From Roridomyces roridus (taxonomy: Eukaryota; Basidiomycota; Agaricomycetes; Agaricales; Mycenaceae): DNA of 64,000 nt. The notes under the pieces are model-generated. The model was given only the letters and a program-made list of their open reading frames with translations, searched no databases and was not told the DNA's origin. Positions 12,296 through 22,246 of this stretch are shown here, one piece after another; position 1 is the first letter of the stretch; each line of letters opens with the position of its first letter. Location: assembly GCA_029378245.1 (NCBI GenBank), contig JARKIF010000002.1, forward strand, positions 1,674,001 to 1,738,000, in the 5' to 3' direction. A program made the translations under genes and the position numbers.

Positions 12296-12777
12296 AAGAC
12301 ATTTAGAGGTGTATATTAATACTAATTGACTATGGGGATGGGCTTGGACTTCACTTGTGGGCTAGTGTGCTGGCGGAAACAGTTCCTTGTACACCAAACT
12401 CTACCTTCTCAGCGTCCGCAATGCGTATGAAACCGTGAAGCCCACAGACGTGTCGTACGCCCAGCGTCCGGGATGAGCTCAGGACAGCGGGGAGGATCAA
12501 GTTGCCATCGAGGTCAAGCCCACACGGCGCCGGGGTGGAGGAAGAACAGAAAAGGCTGCCCGGAGTCTAAGAGTATGCTAGTACTGAGCGAAATGAGGGA
12601 CGCGGCCGGCGGCCGAGCGCGTGGAGCGTGTTGACAGACGGATGGGTCGGCGGGTACGAGAGGAAACTGTCAGCCTGCTTTTGACGAGCGCGACGCGTTG
12701 TTTGTGCATGTGTCGCCGCGACTCTTGTCTGAAATGTCTCGACACTCGTCGACTTGTCCTTGGCCAGCCCCTCATTC
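12296..12777. other. Intergenic spacer with no recognised feature
   Basis: About 480 bp between two plus-strand genes. Short ORFs on both strands overlap each other (12567-12923 minus, 12621-12839 plus) and show no domain. Probably 3' UTR of the upstream gene and promoter of the next. Confidence 0.4.
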
Positions 12778-15096
12778 ATGTCGACCCCCCGAACTGGCCC
12801 TTGGTTCTTCGTGGGTGCCGCCTTAAAGGTACCTACTAGCCCTCCTCTTGGAACGACTCCCTTTAACTCGATACAGTGGGCAACCATCCGAGCTCGCAAA
12901 AGTGACGGCACATCGAACTTCAACCAAGCAAACTCCGTTAAACTGGGAAAACTTCTCGGGGTCCCTCACTCGCCACCAGATTCGGTCTCCAATGCACTTC
13001 AAGCTGCATGGGAAGATACCACACCGTTCGAAGAGGCTCTCTTAGACTGCTTCGAGGAAAACTATGGTATCTCCCGAGCTCGACACGACGAATTATGGTC
13101 TCAAGTAAGTTTGGCTCGCACAGCCATCCATAAGACACTCACTCAGCCGGCTCAGACCATGAAGATGGTGTTTGGTGAAAACACCTCCGACATCCCTGGT
13201 GACATCCTCTCGGTGTCAGCCTTCTTCCGGGTTTTTCTGGTACAAGCCGGTATTGATATCGGGGCTTCAGGTGCGCATTCAATGGTTAACCCCTATTGAA
13301 CTGATCGAGGAAGAAAGCAGGCTCACATTCTGGTGCCCCAGAGCCAGCGATGACCCCGGAGATCTTACGAAAAGTGGTTCGCCAAGATTTCGTCAAGCCG
13401 CTCCCGCAGGAACCCCAATTTGCGTTCCACGTGAAATTGTTTACTAGTTCAGGGCAAAAACCAAAATCGCCCTCCGTCTTATTCCACTTTGAACACTGGT
13501 CCATCTGGTTTGCACCAGGAGACCAAAGCCTTGCCTTTGCATTCACGGAAAACAACTGGAATACTCTAGGCTCCTTCCGGGAGGTCCTTGACACGCTCCT
13601 AGGGAGGCACATTTTCCCCGATCGTTTTCCCCCATTGGAAATTTGGACCAACAAGAATGGACAGCTTGCTCGTGACGATGCGCCCTTGATGGGAGACTTT
13701 TATATTCATCTGGACTGTGCGTTAATTCTCTTCAATCCTGTGTAAACCGGCGTTGAACTTGATGCCTTGAAAAGGTCAAGCAGTCAATGACCTGGTAGAA
13801 TTTCCCAAACCTCCCCAAGGAGCTGCGGCAGCAAATGTGAGCATTACTGCAGTATTTTCGTCCCAGCTATGCTAATACAAAATTTATTTAGCCCCAAGAT
13901 CCTCAGTTTGCGCGGAAAGTGAGCGCACGATGCGGTAATCGTTGTGCGTTTGCTGGTAGCAATAAGTGCGGATTCTGTTTGCGAGGCGGCCCACATCTTG
14001 CCGCGGTACGTCTGTCGCATGTTTTCAGAGTCCACAATCATTTTTGACATGTTGCAGGACAATGGCAAATGACTTCGCGGCCATTGTGCGGCGGTTCTTT
14101 TCACTTAGTGAAGTCGACAAGATTGATGATCCATGTAATGGGCTTTTGCTCGACCGAATCGCGCACACTGTTCTCGATAGATTTGGTGCAGCAATTTCTC
14201 ATAACCGTGGGACTGTCAGCGTACGTCCTCATAACTTAAATGACATGATCTATTGATTTAGGTTTGCACTCCCAATAGCGCCTGATCATTTGCAGCAAAC
14301 TCTTTCCGTTACACCTCAAACAGTTTGCACCTCTCTCTGAGGACGCATCCGGCAACAGGCTGCACCCATGGTTCCGGGAACTGGAGCTTCTTCTCCGCTT
14401 ACGTTTTACCATGACAGCTCAGATGTGGTTCTGCAAGAAACCCTACAAAGATCTGGTGCAGGTGTTGGTATCAGGGGACGGAGCTTATGGTTCGGAGAAT
14501 TTGCAAAAAGAGGGGGATGAGGCAGAGGAGGAAAGCCATCCCATGGAGGAAGATTCCCAGGAGGATGGCGACCAAGGTCAAGGTCATGTGGGGGAACCAG
14601 ACGACGATGACTTGATGCCAACTGAGGTGGTGGAGAGGAAGGATGAGGAGGAGGAGGAAAAGACGGGGACCGAGGAGTAAGCAATATCTTACTCTTTCAT
14701 CCTTAGTTTCATTGACTCGACTACAGGACGCACATCTCCCCCTCTACCTCAAACTCATCGAAAGTTTCTACTAAGTCTGGTAATACCAAGGCTTCTAACG
14801 AAACTGACCCCACGTCGGTGGGATCACAAGATGACGAAAGCCCGAAACATCAGCATCGGGATTCTGATGCCCATCGGCAGGTGGACGGGGAAGAGGGGGA
14901 GGAAGAGGGGGAGGAATTAGAGGAGGAATTCGAGGAATTCGAGCACATGGAGGGCTGTCGTTGTGCGCGTCAAAACACAGATGGGACGTCGAACGACGGC
15001 CCGTGTGGTTTACTCCTTCTTGGAGCTATTCAGCTCTGGAGTATACTGTACGGTGACCTGGACATTTATGCCACTCCTGCAGTCTCGTCGATGTAG
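12778..15096 (+). CDS. Lineage-specific protein with a Cys cluster and long acidic tail
   Basis: Six or seven exons join in phase: MSTPRTGPWFF start, an intron at 13271-13320 (GAS-G-SHSGAPEPAM), one near 13719-13775 (HLD-C-QAVNDLVEFPKPP), one to about 13893, a Cys-rich exon reading CGNRCAFAGSNKCGFCLRGG, an intron near 14007-14060, one at about 14221-14278 (GTVS-RLIICSKLFPLHLK) and one at 14680-14725. The tail is extremely acidic with many EEEE and DDDD runs and ends YGDLDIYATPAVSSM. The Cx3Cx7Cx2C pattern could bind zinc; the acidic tail suggests a nuclear or chromatin-linked role, but I recognise no family. The start could also be 24 nt upstream. The consistent phases argue that this is a real gene rather than chance ORFs. 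Confidence 0.6.
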
Positions 15097-15743
15097 TCGC
15101 TACATACGGTATACCAGCCCAGTTCGTATTTTTTGAACGAGCGGTGGCGTGGTGTGATCAAGGCCAAATAATGCCTCTCATGATGTTGTTCGACTTGTGT
15201 TCGACAGTCGAAAAAGGCCAGTTTCAAGACGACTCTGTCTCTCCTTCTCTCATCCCTCGCGTTCGCAGAATCCTGTCCCAGACCATGTGGTCAAGCACCT
15301 AGAAAAACGGTGGCCCGACGCCACTGAGGACGAGATTCAAGCGAATTTCAGCCAGTTGGAAGAGTGCATGGACGATCCAGTCGCGTATATTCAAGAAGAA
15401 ATCGACATGTTCGAGCTGTTTGGTGATCAAGTTAATGTCCTCGACGTGCGTCCATTGCGTCTGTATGCGAACAAACGAGCTAACGGGAACGCAGGCCACA
15501 CGGCCCGACCATGTTCCTCCGGAGGATCTGTCTACCTACGATATGGGCGAGTTTGTCGTGTTCTACCACCCCACGCACCTTCTCGACCGCCTCCCCGCCG
15601 GGAACTATATGTTCTCCTGGTCCTTTTATCTGGGGCGAACCGAAGACAAGGCATCCATCATCGAGTACCCGCATTGGAGAGCCAACGGTATACGAGTCCG
15701 GGTTTTCGAAGCCGGAGGGTAGGGTGAACCTGGAACAAGGTGT

Positions 15744-15848
15744 ATGCATCAGGAAAACTGGGGACGCTGCATAGCACTATGCAGCACTATGCAGCACTAT
15801 GCAGCACTATGCAGTGCCATAGCAACTTCTCCAGTTTTCCTGATGTGT
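15744..15848. mobile_element. Short inverted-repeat insertion (MITE-like) in copy 1
   Basis: A perfect 15-bp inverted repeat, CATCAGGAAAACTGG at 15747-15761 and its complement at 15831-15845, encloses about 70 bp. The sequence is absent from the corresponding place of the two sister genes, so it is an insertion. Possible target duplication GTGT occurs at 15740-15743 and 15845-15848, but it overlaps the repeat end and is not certain. No coding capacity. It may be a non-autonomous DNA transposon or a hairpin-type insertion. Confidence 0.55.
15773..15812. repeat. 10-bp tandem repeat inside the insertion
   Basis: Four exact copies of AGCACTATGC in a row, followed by a degenerate unit AGTGCCATAG. 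The array sits in the loop between the inverted repeats and is itself partly self-complementary (GCATAGTGCT on the other strand). Confidence 0.85.
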
Positions 15849-16225
15849 GCGCCTAACGCACAGGTTCGCATCTACAAGAAGCGGTGGAACGGGAACAAAG
15901 TGGTGAAGTTGGCCTTTCCACCTGATCCTACATTGTCGAGGATCGGTATCGTCCAACTACCCCAGCCCCCAGTGCGCAACTAAGCGAAAGAATTTTTCTG
16001 TGTACCCTTTTTTAAGTGTAGAATAATAATTCACTGTTTCAGCGAAAATGACATCGTCTCTTTGTGGAGTTGTTCGTAGCGGCAGCTTAATTCGACCAGA
16101 GGCGTCGGTTCCCAATTATTCGTACAATAATGCAAACATCATTTCCTCAAATCCGAAGCATCCATCAATTTCTGATCAGTGGCTGTTCACCCCTTTTGTT
16201 CTCTCCGTCCATCATGCATAATCTC

Positions 16226-16922
16226 ATGCATCTCTTTGACTCGCAGCAGGTTGGTTTGAACATCAAAATATCCTTTAGTGACCCTCACATCGGCAGAATC
16301 CTGTTCCAGACCATGTGGTTCGACACCTGCAACGTCAACATCCCAACTCGTCTCAGAACGAGCTGCAACAGTATTTCAGCTCGCTCGAGAGCGGTATAAT
16401 GGGGGTTTCTGGCGAGAGTGCAGTAGCCTACTTTGAACAGGAGATCCAGATCCTGAACATGCCTCCCAGACAACTTTACGCCCTTCAGGTGCGTCTATTA
16501 TATGCATGCCAACAACCGTCGAGTCAACGGGAACGCAGGCCAAACGGCCGGACCATGTCTACGAGGAGGAAATCAAGACCTACCCTGTGGGACAATTCAT
16601 AGTCTTTTACCATCCGACACACTTGGTTCACCGTGTCGACGCCAACACTCGCCATTCATTCTCATGGAGCTTTTATTTGGCGCGCACGGAAGACAAAGCA
16701 ACAATTATCGAGTACCCGCATTGGCCAGCCAAGGGCATTCGAGTCGAGATTCTTCTTACTGGCGGGTGGATCAGCTGCTCGCAAGGTATGGCTGTTCCTA
16801 ACGCGCTGGTTCGCATCCGCCAGATAGGTCACGAAACAGTGGAGATGGCCTTTCCACCTGATCCAACACTGTCGGAGATCGGTGTCGTCGTGCTACCCCA
16901 GAATGAGCCTATTAAGATTTAG
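16226..16922 (+). CDS. Orphan family copy 2
   Basis: Exon 1 MHLFDSQQ (16226-16249; an in-frame ATG 12 nt upstream is possible), intron 16250-16296, exon 2 16297-16488 starting NPVPDHVVRHLQRQHPNSS and ending QLYALQ, intron 16489-16538, exon 3 16539-16922 starting AKRPDHVYEEEIKTYPVGQF and ending LPQNEPIKI. All junctions are phase 0. About 200 residues; no signal peptide or membrane segment. Exon 2 encodes a mainly helical acidic part, exon 3 a part with alternating hydrophobic residues and aromatic pairs (IVFYHPTHLV, WSFYLARTEDK) suggestive of a beta fold. I do not recognise the family. Exon 2 is the most diverged of the three tandem copies. Confidence 0.75.
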
Positions 16923-16928
16923 GAGCGA

Positions 16929-16950
16929 AGGAGGGAGGGAGGGAGGGAGT
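16929..16950. repeat. GGGA microsatellite
   Basis: Short run of GGGA units just behind the stop codon of copy 2, probably in its 3' UTR. Confidence 0.7.
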
Positions 16951-17018
16951 TTAGTTTCCAAACTGTTCCTGTATGACCCCTTGGTATCAGTGGCTGTTCA
17001 CCGCTCTTGTCTTCCCTC

Positions 17019-17729
17019 ATGAAGTTGTTCGACTCGAAGAAGGTTAGTTTTACAACCACGCTATCTCTCAGTGTACTATACCTTCCGCTTGCAGAATCCT
17101 GTGCCAGACCGTGTGGTCAAGCACCTGCAGAATCGCTGGCCGGACGCCACCGAGCAAGAGATCCAAAAGAGTTTCAGCGAGTTGGAGGACTGCAAGGAGG
17201 ATGCAGTAGCTTACATCGAAGAAGAAATCGAAATATTCGACCGGTTTGGTGACCAGGTTAATGCTCTCCAAGTGCGTCCATTGCGTCTGTACGCCAGACC
17301 GAGCTAACGGGAACGCAGGCTGCACGGCCTGATCATGTCCCTCTGCAGGACCTTACGACCTACCCTGTGGGACAGTTCATGGTCTTTTACCACCCCACGT
17401 ACCTTGTCGACTGCCTCCCCGCCGTAGACGTCGGCCATTATCCCTTCACCTGGTCCTTTTATCTGGGGCGAACCGAAGACAAGGCATCCATCATCGAGTA
17501 CCCGCATTGGAAGGCCAACGGTATTCGAGTCCAGATTCTTTATGGCGGAAAGTTCAGAGACTGCCCACAAGGTTTAACCTTTCCTCACGCGCGGGTTCGC
17601 CTCTACAAGAAGGGCTGGAATGGGAACAAAGCGGTGGAGATGATTTTCCCCCCTGATCCAACACTGTCTCAGACGACAGGTCTCGTCACGGTCTTGCTAC
17701 CCTTGCCCACGCCTCCCGTGCGCAACTGA
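17019..17729 (+). CDS. Orphan family copy 3
   Basis: Exon 1 MKLFDSKK (17019-17042), intron 17043-17094, exon 2 17095-17271 starting NPVPDRVVKHLQNRWPDAT and ending DQVNALQ, intron 17272-17318, exon 3 17319-17729 starting AARPDHVPLQDLTTYPVGQ and ending LPTPPVRN. It is the closest relative of copy 1: long blocks of exon 3 around SFYLGRTEDKASIIEYPHW are nearly identical in DNA, and even the second intron is conserved (both begin GTGCGTCCATTGCGTCTGTA and end CTAACGGGAACGCAG). That points to recent tandem duplication. The frame is intact. Unknown function. Confidence 0.78.
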
Positions 17730-18012
17730 GGACTAGTACACGGCCGCACACATTTCTCACGAGTTTCGTAGAATCGAGACACTTGCAAACACCATAGGGA
17801 AGCATTAAAAAATATGATAGGAAGACTTTCAAGACCTACGTAGCTTTCCGACACCGAAGAAACTTGTATTTACGATGCAGTAATTGTGCGAGACACTCTT
17901 GAATAAATCTTCATAGTGATCGGCACGTGTATCTCCTTTTCTGGCTGCTACGCCAGCAGCCCGATTTGGCTTGTCCTCTATTTACTGCTCGATACACGCA
18001 ACGACGATGGAT

Positions 18013-18500
18013 TCACAATGTACAAGAAGACAACAGATGATAGACGGCGAGGCGGAATGGCAAACCCTCCTCTTCCTGGCCCGCCAGGTTCGTGCCGCCC
18101 TTGCCCACGCCCAATTGGCCACGGTGACGCACCACGATCGCGTCGTCGACATCCGTGTGTTTGTTTGATACGAGAGGATTGCGGCGGATGAGCAAGCTGG
18201 GCAATCGAAATGAGGTTTGGCACAGCGGGAAGAAATCAACACACCTTGCGACGTGCTCCAATAGTACAGGAAGGTCCTCGCCACGATCCAGATCTCCGAG
18301 GTACTCATTGAACGTGCGGAGACACTGGATATAGTGATTAGCATTGAGCACCATAGCAACGACAACCAACGTACCATTATGGCAACCAGGGACGGCGTAA
18401 TGGTCCGCAACTGGGTGAGAGTTGCTCCGCTAAGTCTGTGGAGACTCAGACGGTCAGTATCTGCGCTGCCAGTGTGGATAACAACGCACGGGAGGCGATG
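18013..18500 (-). CDS. Unknown minus-strand gene, 3' exons (5' end unresolved)
   Basis: Three exons join in phase: LSGATLTQLRTITPSLVAIM, intron to about 18328, CLRTFNEYLGDLDRGEDLP then LLEHVAR, intron about 18197-18243, LLIRRNPLVSNKHTDVDDA to the stop at 18013. The protein looks globular and coding, with VVRHRGQLGVGKGGTNL near the end; I do not recognise it. Upstream, the coding path enters the tandem duplication and every frame has a stop (TGA in the most natural one), so the start cannot be fixed. Candidate first ATG codons lie in the repeat units (MASSRGHLQSRLSLTRVQ). The gene may be damaged by the duplication. Confidence 0.45.
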
Positions 18501-18905
18501 AGGCCGGCGGTGATGGGAGGTCCGAGGGAGTCAGGGGGAAAGAGATGCGGACAAGGAGGCTGCCAAAGAGCCGAGCTCTACAGACGGAACCTGTACACGG
18601 GTTAGAGATAGCCGTGATTGTAAGTGGCCACGGGAACTTGCCATTAGGAGCCACAGTGATGCCTTCTCAAGCCTGGAAGAGCGCCAGGGAGCGGGATTGA
18701 GGAGAGCGATGAGGCCGGCGGTGGAGGGAGTCAGGGGGAAAGAGATGCAGACAAGGAGGCTGCCAAAGAGCCGAGCTCTACAGACGGAACCTGTACACGG
18801 GTTAGAGATAGCCGTGATTGTAAGTGGCCACGGGAACTTGCCATTAGGAGCCACAGTGATGCCTTCTCAAGCCTGGAAGAGCGCCAGGGAGCGGGATTGA
18901 GGAGA
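18495..18905. repeat. Tandem duplication of a ~200-bp unit
   Basis: Unit A 18495-18705 and unit B 18706-18905 are almost identical over their whole length, with one visible substitution (GATGCGG against GATGCAG) and an 11-bp difference near the start (ATGGGAGGTCC present only in A). The near identity indicates a recent event. It lies in or next to the 5' part of the unknown minus-strand gene. Confidence 0.9.
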
Positions 18906-19858
18906 GTGAGATGAAGGGAAGAAGAGAGAGTTGTTGTCGATTGTCTCTCCCAATCCCGGATCCGGACATCAACAAACATCACGTGTCGATTCACGTGCTC
19001 GGCAATGGACTTGTCACATTCTTCGCGTCTCTTCCTTGCCCCTTGCCCGAGCTCACCTGCCGCCACACCCTTCAACTCCCAACTCAGCGCGACAAGGCGC
19101 TGAGAGCGCACATCTGATTTCCAGTCTTGTCTAAGTCTTGTCGAGGTCGCCAGGCGGGAGAAGGGATGTCGAAGGTCCCCAGTCAAGGGTCCCACGTGGT
19201 GCTTGGCTGGCAGAGGCCTGCAGAGGCTCGACGTCAGCCGGAGTCATGGCGGTGGCTGAGACAAAGGACGAGACAGGACGACGAGAAGTGCCTCTGATCC
19301 GACTTGTCGAATGCGGCAATCCGATCGAGAACCGATGTACAAGGGCCTTGCGGCATCGATGCCACCTGGATTCCACCTCAGGAAATTATGCAAATGCTGA
19401 ATATACTAAGGGCTGTGGTACATTTTTCATGAGTGTGGCCCTCGTATCGCAAAGGGCATGGTATTCTATTTTTTTCTTAACAACACTCTCGAGATCATCA
19501 TAATACTCCTGATGATTGGTTTTTATCAGAATGTGGTCTGGCTGTGTAGCGAAGGAGATTTTGGCGAATTCTCTTGTATTACAATAGTGTACATAGGGGC
19601 CAAAGCAGTGCCATCAAGTTTGTGCACCATAATCATCTGCGTCTGTTGTGATTACCAATCAAAAGCCTCTTTTCTCTTCCCTTCGTGCCGCCAGTGGAGA
19701 AGTGTATCCACGGTCGCTAGCACGCAACCGCAGGATCCAAAAACGAGAGGTAGGTTCATGCAGGCCTTGCTAATACCCTTGCTGCACGGCGCGTTTTACA
19801 GTGCCTTCTGGTGGTTCTTTTTTGACCCTCGAGGACACGCCGCACGCACCACTTGACC
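18906..19858. other. Gene-poor stretch upstream of TFIIB
   Basis: About 950 bp. ORFs up to 154 codons on the minus strand and 132 on the plus overlap each other and show no domain. The part from about 19380 to 19640 is AT rich. The last 150 bp, with CCTCTTTTCTCTTCCCTTCG, look like a promoter for the downstream gene. Confidence 0.4.
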
Positions 19859-20957
19859 ATGGCGTATTCGCAACCCTTCCCTCTGGCCGCACCGCAAGTG
19901 CAGAAGGTCCAAGCGCCTTCCTACGGCCCCGACCTGAGCGTTCGCCTCATCTGTCCAGAGTGCAGGGACCCCAACCCCGAAATCGCGGAGGAGTTTGGTA
20001 GCGGAGATCTCGTTTGCAGAAACTGCGGTTTGGTGCTTGGTGACCGGATTGTTGATACACGGAGTGAATGGAGGGTGAGTCTCCTCGTTATAATTGCGCC
20101 CAGTCAATATGACTCCACCACAGACGTTTGCGAACGACGAGGGAGACGACCCTTCACGTGTCGGTGCAGCTACCGACCCTTTGCTGGAAGGTCGAGAGCA
20201 GTTGGACACGGTCGTCAGCTTCCGTGACGGTGGTTCCGGGATGGCTCGAGAGCTGCAGCGTGCCGCATCCCGAGCTCAGAGCTCCCGCGCGGAGCGGAAT
20301 TTGCTGACAGCGTTTCGCGATATTTCTAGTTGGTGTGATCAATTCTCACTCCCGAAAACTATCAGCGACATCGCGAAACAGCTCTACAAGCGCTCCGACG
20401 AGGAGAAGCTGTTGCGTGGCAAGCCGCTCGACGCGGTCATTGCCGCTTGTATCTTCATCGCATGTCGCCAGGCCCATGTCCCGCGGACGTTCCGAGAAAT
20501 ATGCAATCTGACTCATGTGTCCAAGAAGATCCTCGGGCAGTGTTACAAAGCGCTCGAACAAGCATTCAACCTTACTCCTGGCGCCTCTGCAACCACGTCT
20601 ACCCCCGCTCCGTCCTCAGGTCCCGAAAACCTTCTGGTCCGTTACTGCAACCACCTCGATCTTCCTGCGAATGTGCAGTCTATTTGTTCCGACATCATTG
20701 TGGAGGCACGGAACCTCGGCATCGCAGACGGGAGGAGCCCGGTCTCTATTGCTGGCGGCGCAATCTTCTTCACCTGCAACCTTCTCGGTAAACAAAAGTC
20801 GCTACGGGATATCAGCGCGGTGGCGGGTGTTAGCGAGGGAACGATCAAGCTTGTTTATCGTCTGTATTACCAGGCGAAGGAGAAGTTGGTCAAGCAGGAA
20901 TGGATTACCGATGGCAAGGCCGACTTGACGCGCCTGCCTTTCGAGGCGCCGCGGTGA
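19859..20957 (+). CDS. SUA7: Transcription initiation factor TFIIB
   Basis: Two exons separated by a 49-nt intron at 20075-20123, giving about 349 residues. The N-terminal zinc ribbon shows CPEC and CRNCGLVLGDRIVDTRSEWR; then the B-linker, and two cyclin-like repeats with FSLPKTISDIAKQLY, GKPLDAVIAACIFIACRQ and SPVSIAGGAIFFTCNLL, ending in GVSEGTIKLVYRLYYQAKEK. This is general TFIIB, which bridges TBP at the promoter and RNA polymerase II. Its 3' end from about 20756 onward has been copied to 21913-22100. The original gene is intact. Length matches fungal homologues. Confidence 0.97.
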
Positions 20958-21129
20958 TGGGAGACGAGACGAACACTGTAAATTATGCACACACATGGAA
21001 CGAATGAGACGACTTTCTCCATGCTTCCATTGAATTACGAGTACGCAGATTCGTGTGTACAATAAATTAGACAAGTTCTAGTGCAAGTATTAGTGCCCGT
21101 TCGAGGAGGTACAACAACGACCGAGTCGC
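20756..21129. repeat. Left copy of a duplicated TFIIB 3' / ligase 3' segment
   Basis: Contains the true end of TFIIB, its 3' UTR (CACATGGAACGAATGAGACG, AATAAATTAGACAAGTTCTA) and then a shortened copy of the 3' end of the convergent adenylating-enzyme gene (CGTTCGAGG...GGTACAACAACGACCGAGTCG at about 21089-21127), which lacks the last codons present in the real gene. The matching right copy begins at 21913. Confidence 0.85.
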
Positions 21130-21191
21130 CAAAACAGGAAGCGTCGGCAATCATAATCACGTACCGCCAATCCTTCTCCGAACTGTCATGC

Positions 21192-21868
21192 ATGATGCAG
21201 CTGTTCAACGCACAAAATGTTCGTTTGGATACCACGCTATATCGTTAGTACTAGTGTCTTACCCCGCGCGTTTGCAGGAACCCCTCCCCGACCACCTCGT
21301 GACATACTTGGTTACGCAATCGCCCGACGTGTCTCAAAAGCTGTTGCAGGAGTTTCTCGACGCCATCGAAATTTCTTTGTCCGAAGGCGAGAACCTCGTG
21401 CAGTTTCTGGAGGAAGAAATGAGGGTGGCCTTACTTCCGGCCAGGCAGCTTGAGGCCTTCCATGTGTGTCGACCGTTTTTACTGTATCCAACCATTGAAC
21501 TAACGGGAGTGAAGGCTACGCGACCGGACCATGTCTCTCCCGAGGAGATCAAGACCTACCCTGTTGGGCCATATACGATATTCTATCATTCAACCCACGA
21601 GGACAACACGGGCCTTTTTTTCTTTTGGACTTTCTACGTCGCGACAACCGGCGAGAGGTCAACGATTATCCCACACACACAGTGGAGGGACGCGGGGATT
21701 CGGGTCCAGGCCAACGTTTTTGGCAAATGGGAACACGTTGAACAAGGGATCGTCACCGGTGGCACCCAGGTTCGCGTTTTCGGGAACGGTGTGCGCGCAA
21801 AGGACGGATTCACGATGCGGTTCCCTGCTGACCCCACTGAATTGGACGTTGTCGCGCTACCCGGCTAG
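21192..21868 (+). CDS. Orphan family copy 4 (dispersed member)
   Basis: Same three-exon plan as the tandem copies: exon 1 MMQLFNAQN (21192-21218), intron 21219-21276, exon 2 21277-21473 starting EPLPDHLVTYLVTQSPDVS, intron 21474-21514, exon 3 21515-21868 starting ATRPDHVSPEEIKTYPVGPY and ending PTELDVVALPG. It is more diverged than copies 1 and 3 but keeps RPDHV, YPVGxxxxFYHxTH, the FxWTFY core and FPxDPT. The frame is intact. It lies between the two copies of a duplicated segment of neighbouring genes. Function unknown. Confidence 0.78.
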
Positions 21869-21912
21869 CGAAAATCTGTATGCTTTGTCTATGGCCGAAC
21901 AATCTTCTTTCG

Positions 21913-22246
21913 CGCAATCTTCTTCACCTGCGGGTGTTAGCGAGGGAACGATCACACTTGTTTATCGTCTGTATTACCAGGCGAAGGAGAAGTTGGTCAC
22001 TGTAAATTGTCCACACACATGGAGCGAATGAGACGACTTTCTCCATGCTTCCATTAAATTATGAGTACGCAGATTACAAGAGTCGTATGTACTACAATAA
22101 ATTAGACAAGTTCTAGTGCAAGTATTAGCGTGAAAATACCCTGTCGATCTCTACTTGGTACTTTTCCTCCACCGCCTTGCGACGGATATTACCCTTCGTG
22201 GCCGTTCGAGGAAGCGATCCACGAGGTACAACGACGACCGAGTCGG
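21913..22246. repeat. Right copy of the duplicated TFIIB 3' / ligase 3' segment
   Basis: A degraded copy of the TFIIB end (CGCAATCTTCTTCACCTGC then GGGTGTTAGCGAGGGAACGA, later GTATTACCAGGCGAAGGAGA) with two internal deletions, one removing the codons between FFTC and GVSEG and one removing the final codons, followed by the 3' UTR copy and then the intact 3' end of the adenylating enzyme. It has no full TFIIB frame and is a pseudogene fragment. Confidence 0.85.

Larger units (their letters stand above)
15180..15983 (+). pseudogene. Orphan family copy 1, disrupted
   Basis: First of three tandem paralogues. Exon 1 gives MMLFDLCST (donor at 15207), exon 2 (15269-15445) NPVPDHVVKHLEKRWPDAT to FGDQVNVLD, exon 3 from 15495 starts ATRPDHVPPEDL and runs through WSFYLGRTEDKASIIEYPHW. 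Compared with copies 2 and 3, one extra A at 15721 turns the expected TGG codon into a TAG stop (15720-15722), and a roughly 100-bp inverted-repeat insertion lies just after. Beyond the insertion the family C-terminus continues (PNAQVRIYKK to QLPQPPVRN, stop at 15983). The insertion breaks the ancestral exon; a new splice from 15696 to the AG before GTTCGC would keep frame but lose about 20 residues. Called pseudogene, though the single A could be a sequencing error. Confidence 0.65.

Noticed and set aside
18003..18168. Plus-strand ORF MDSQCTRRQQ (65 codons) opposite the unknown minus gene
   Set aside because: The minus strand offers three exons in phase with GT-AG introns; the plus ORF has no extension and is a shadow.
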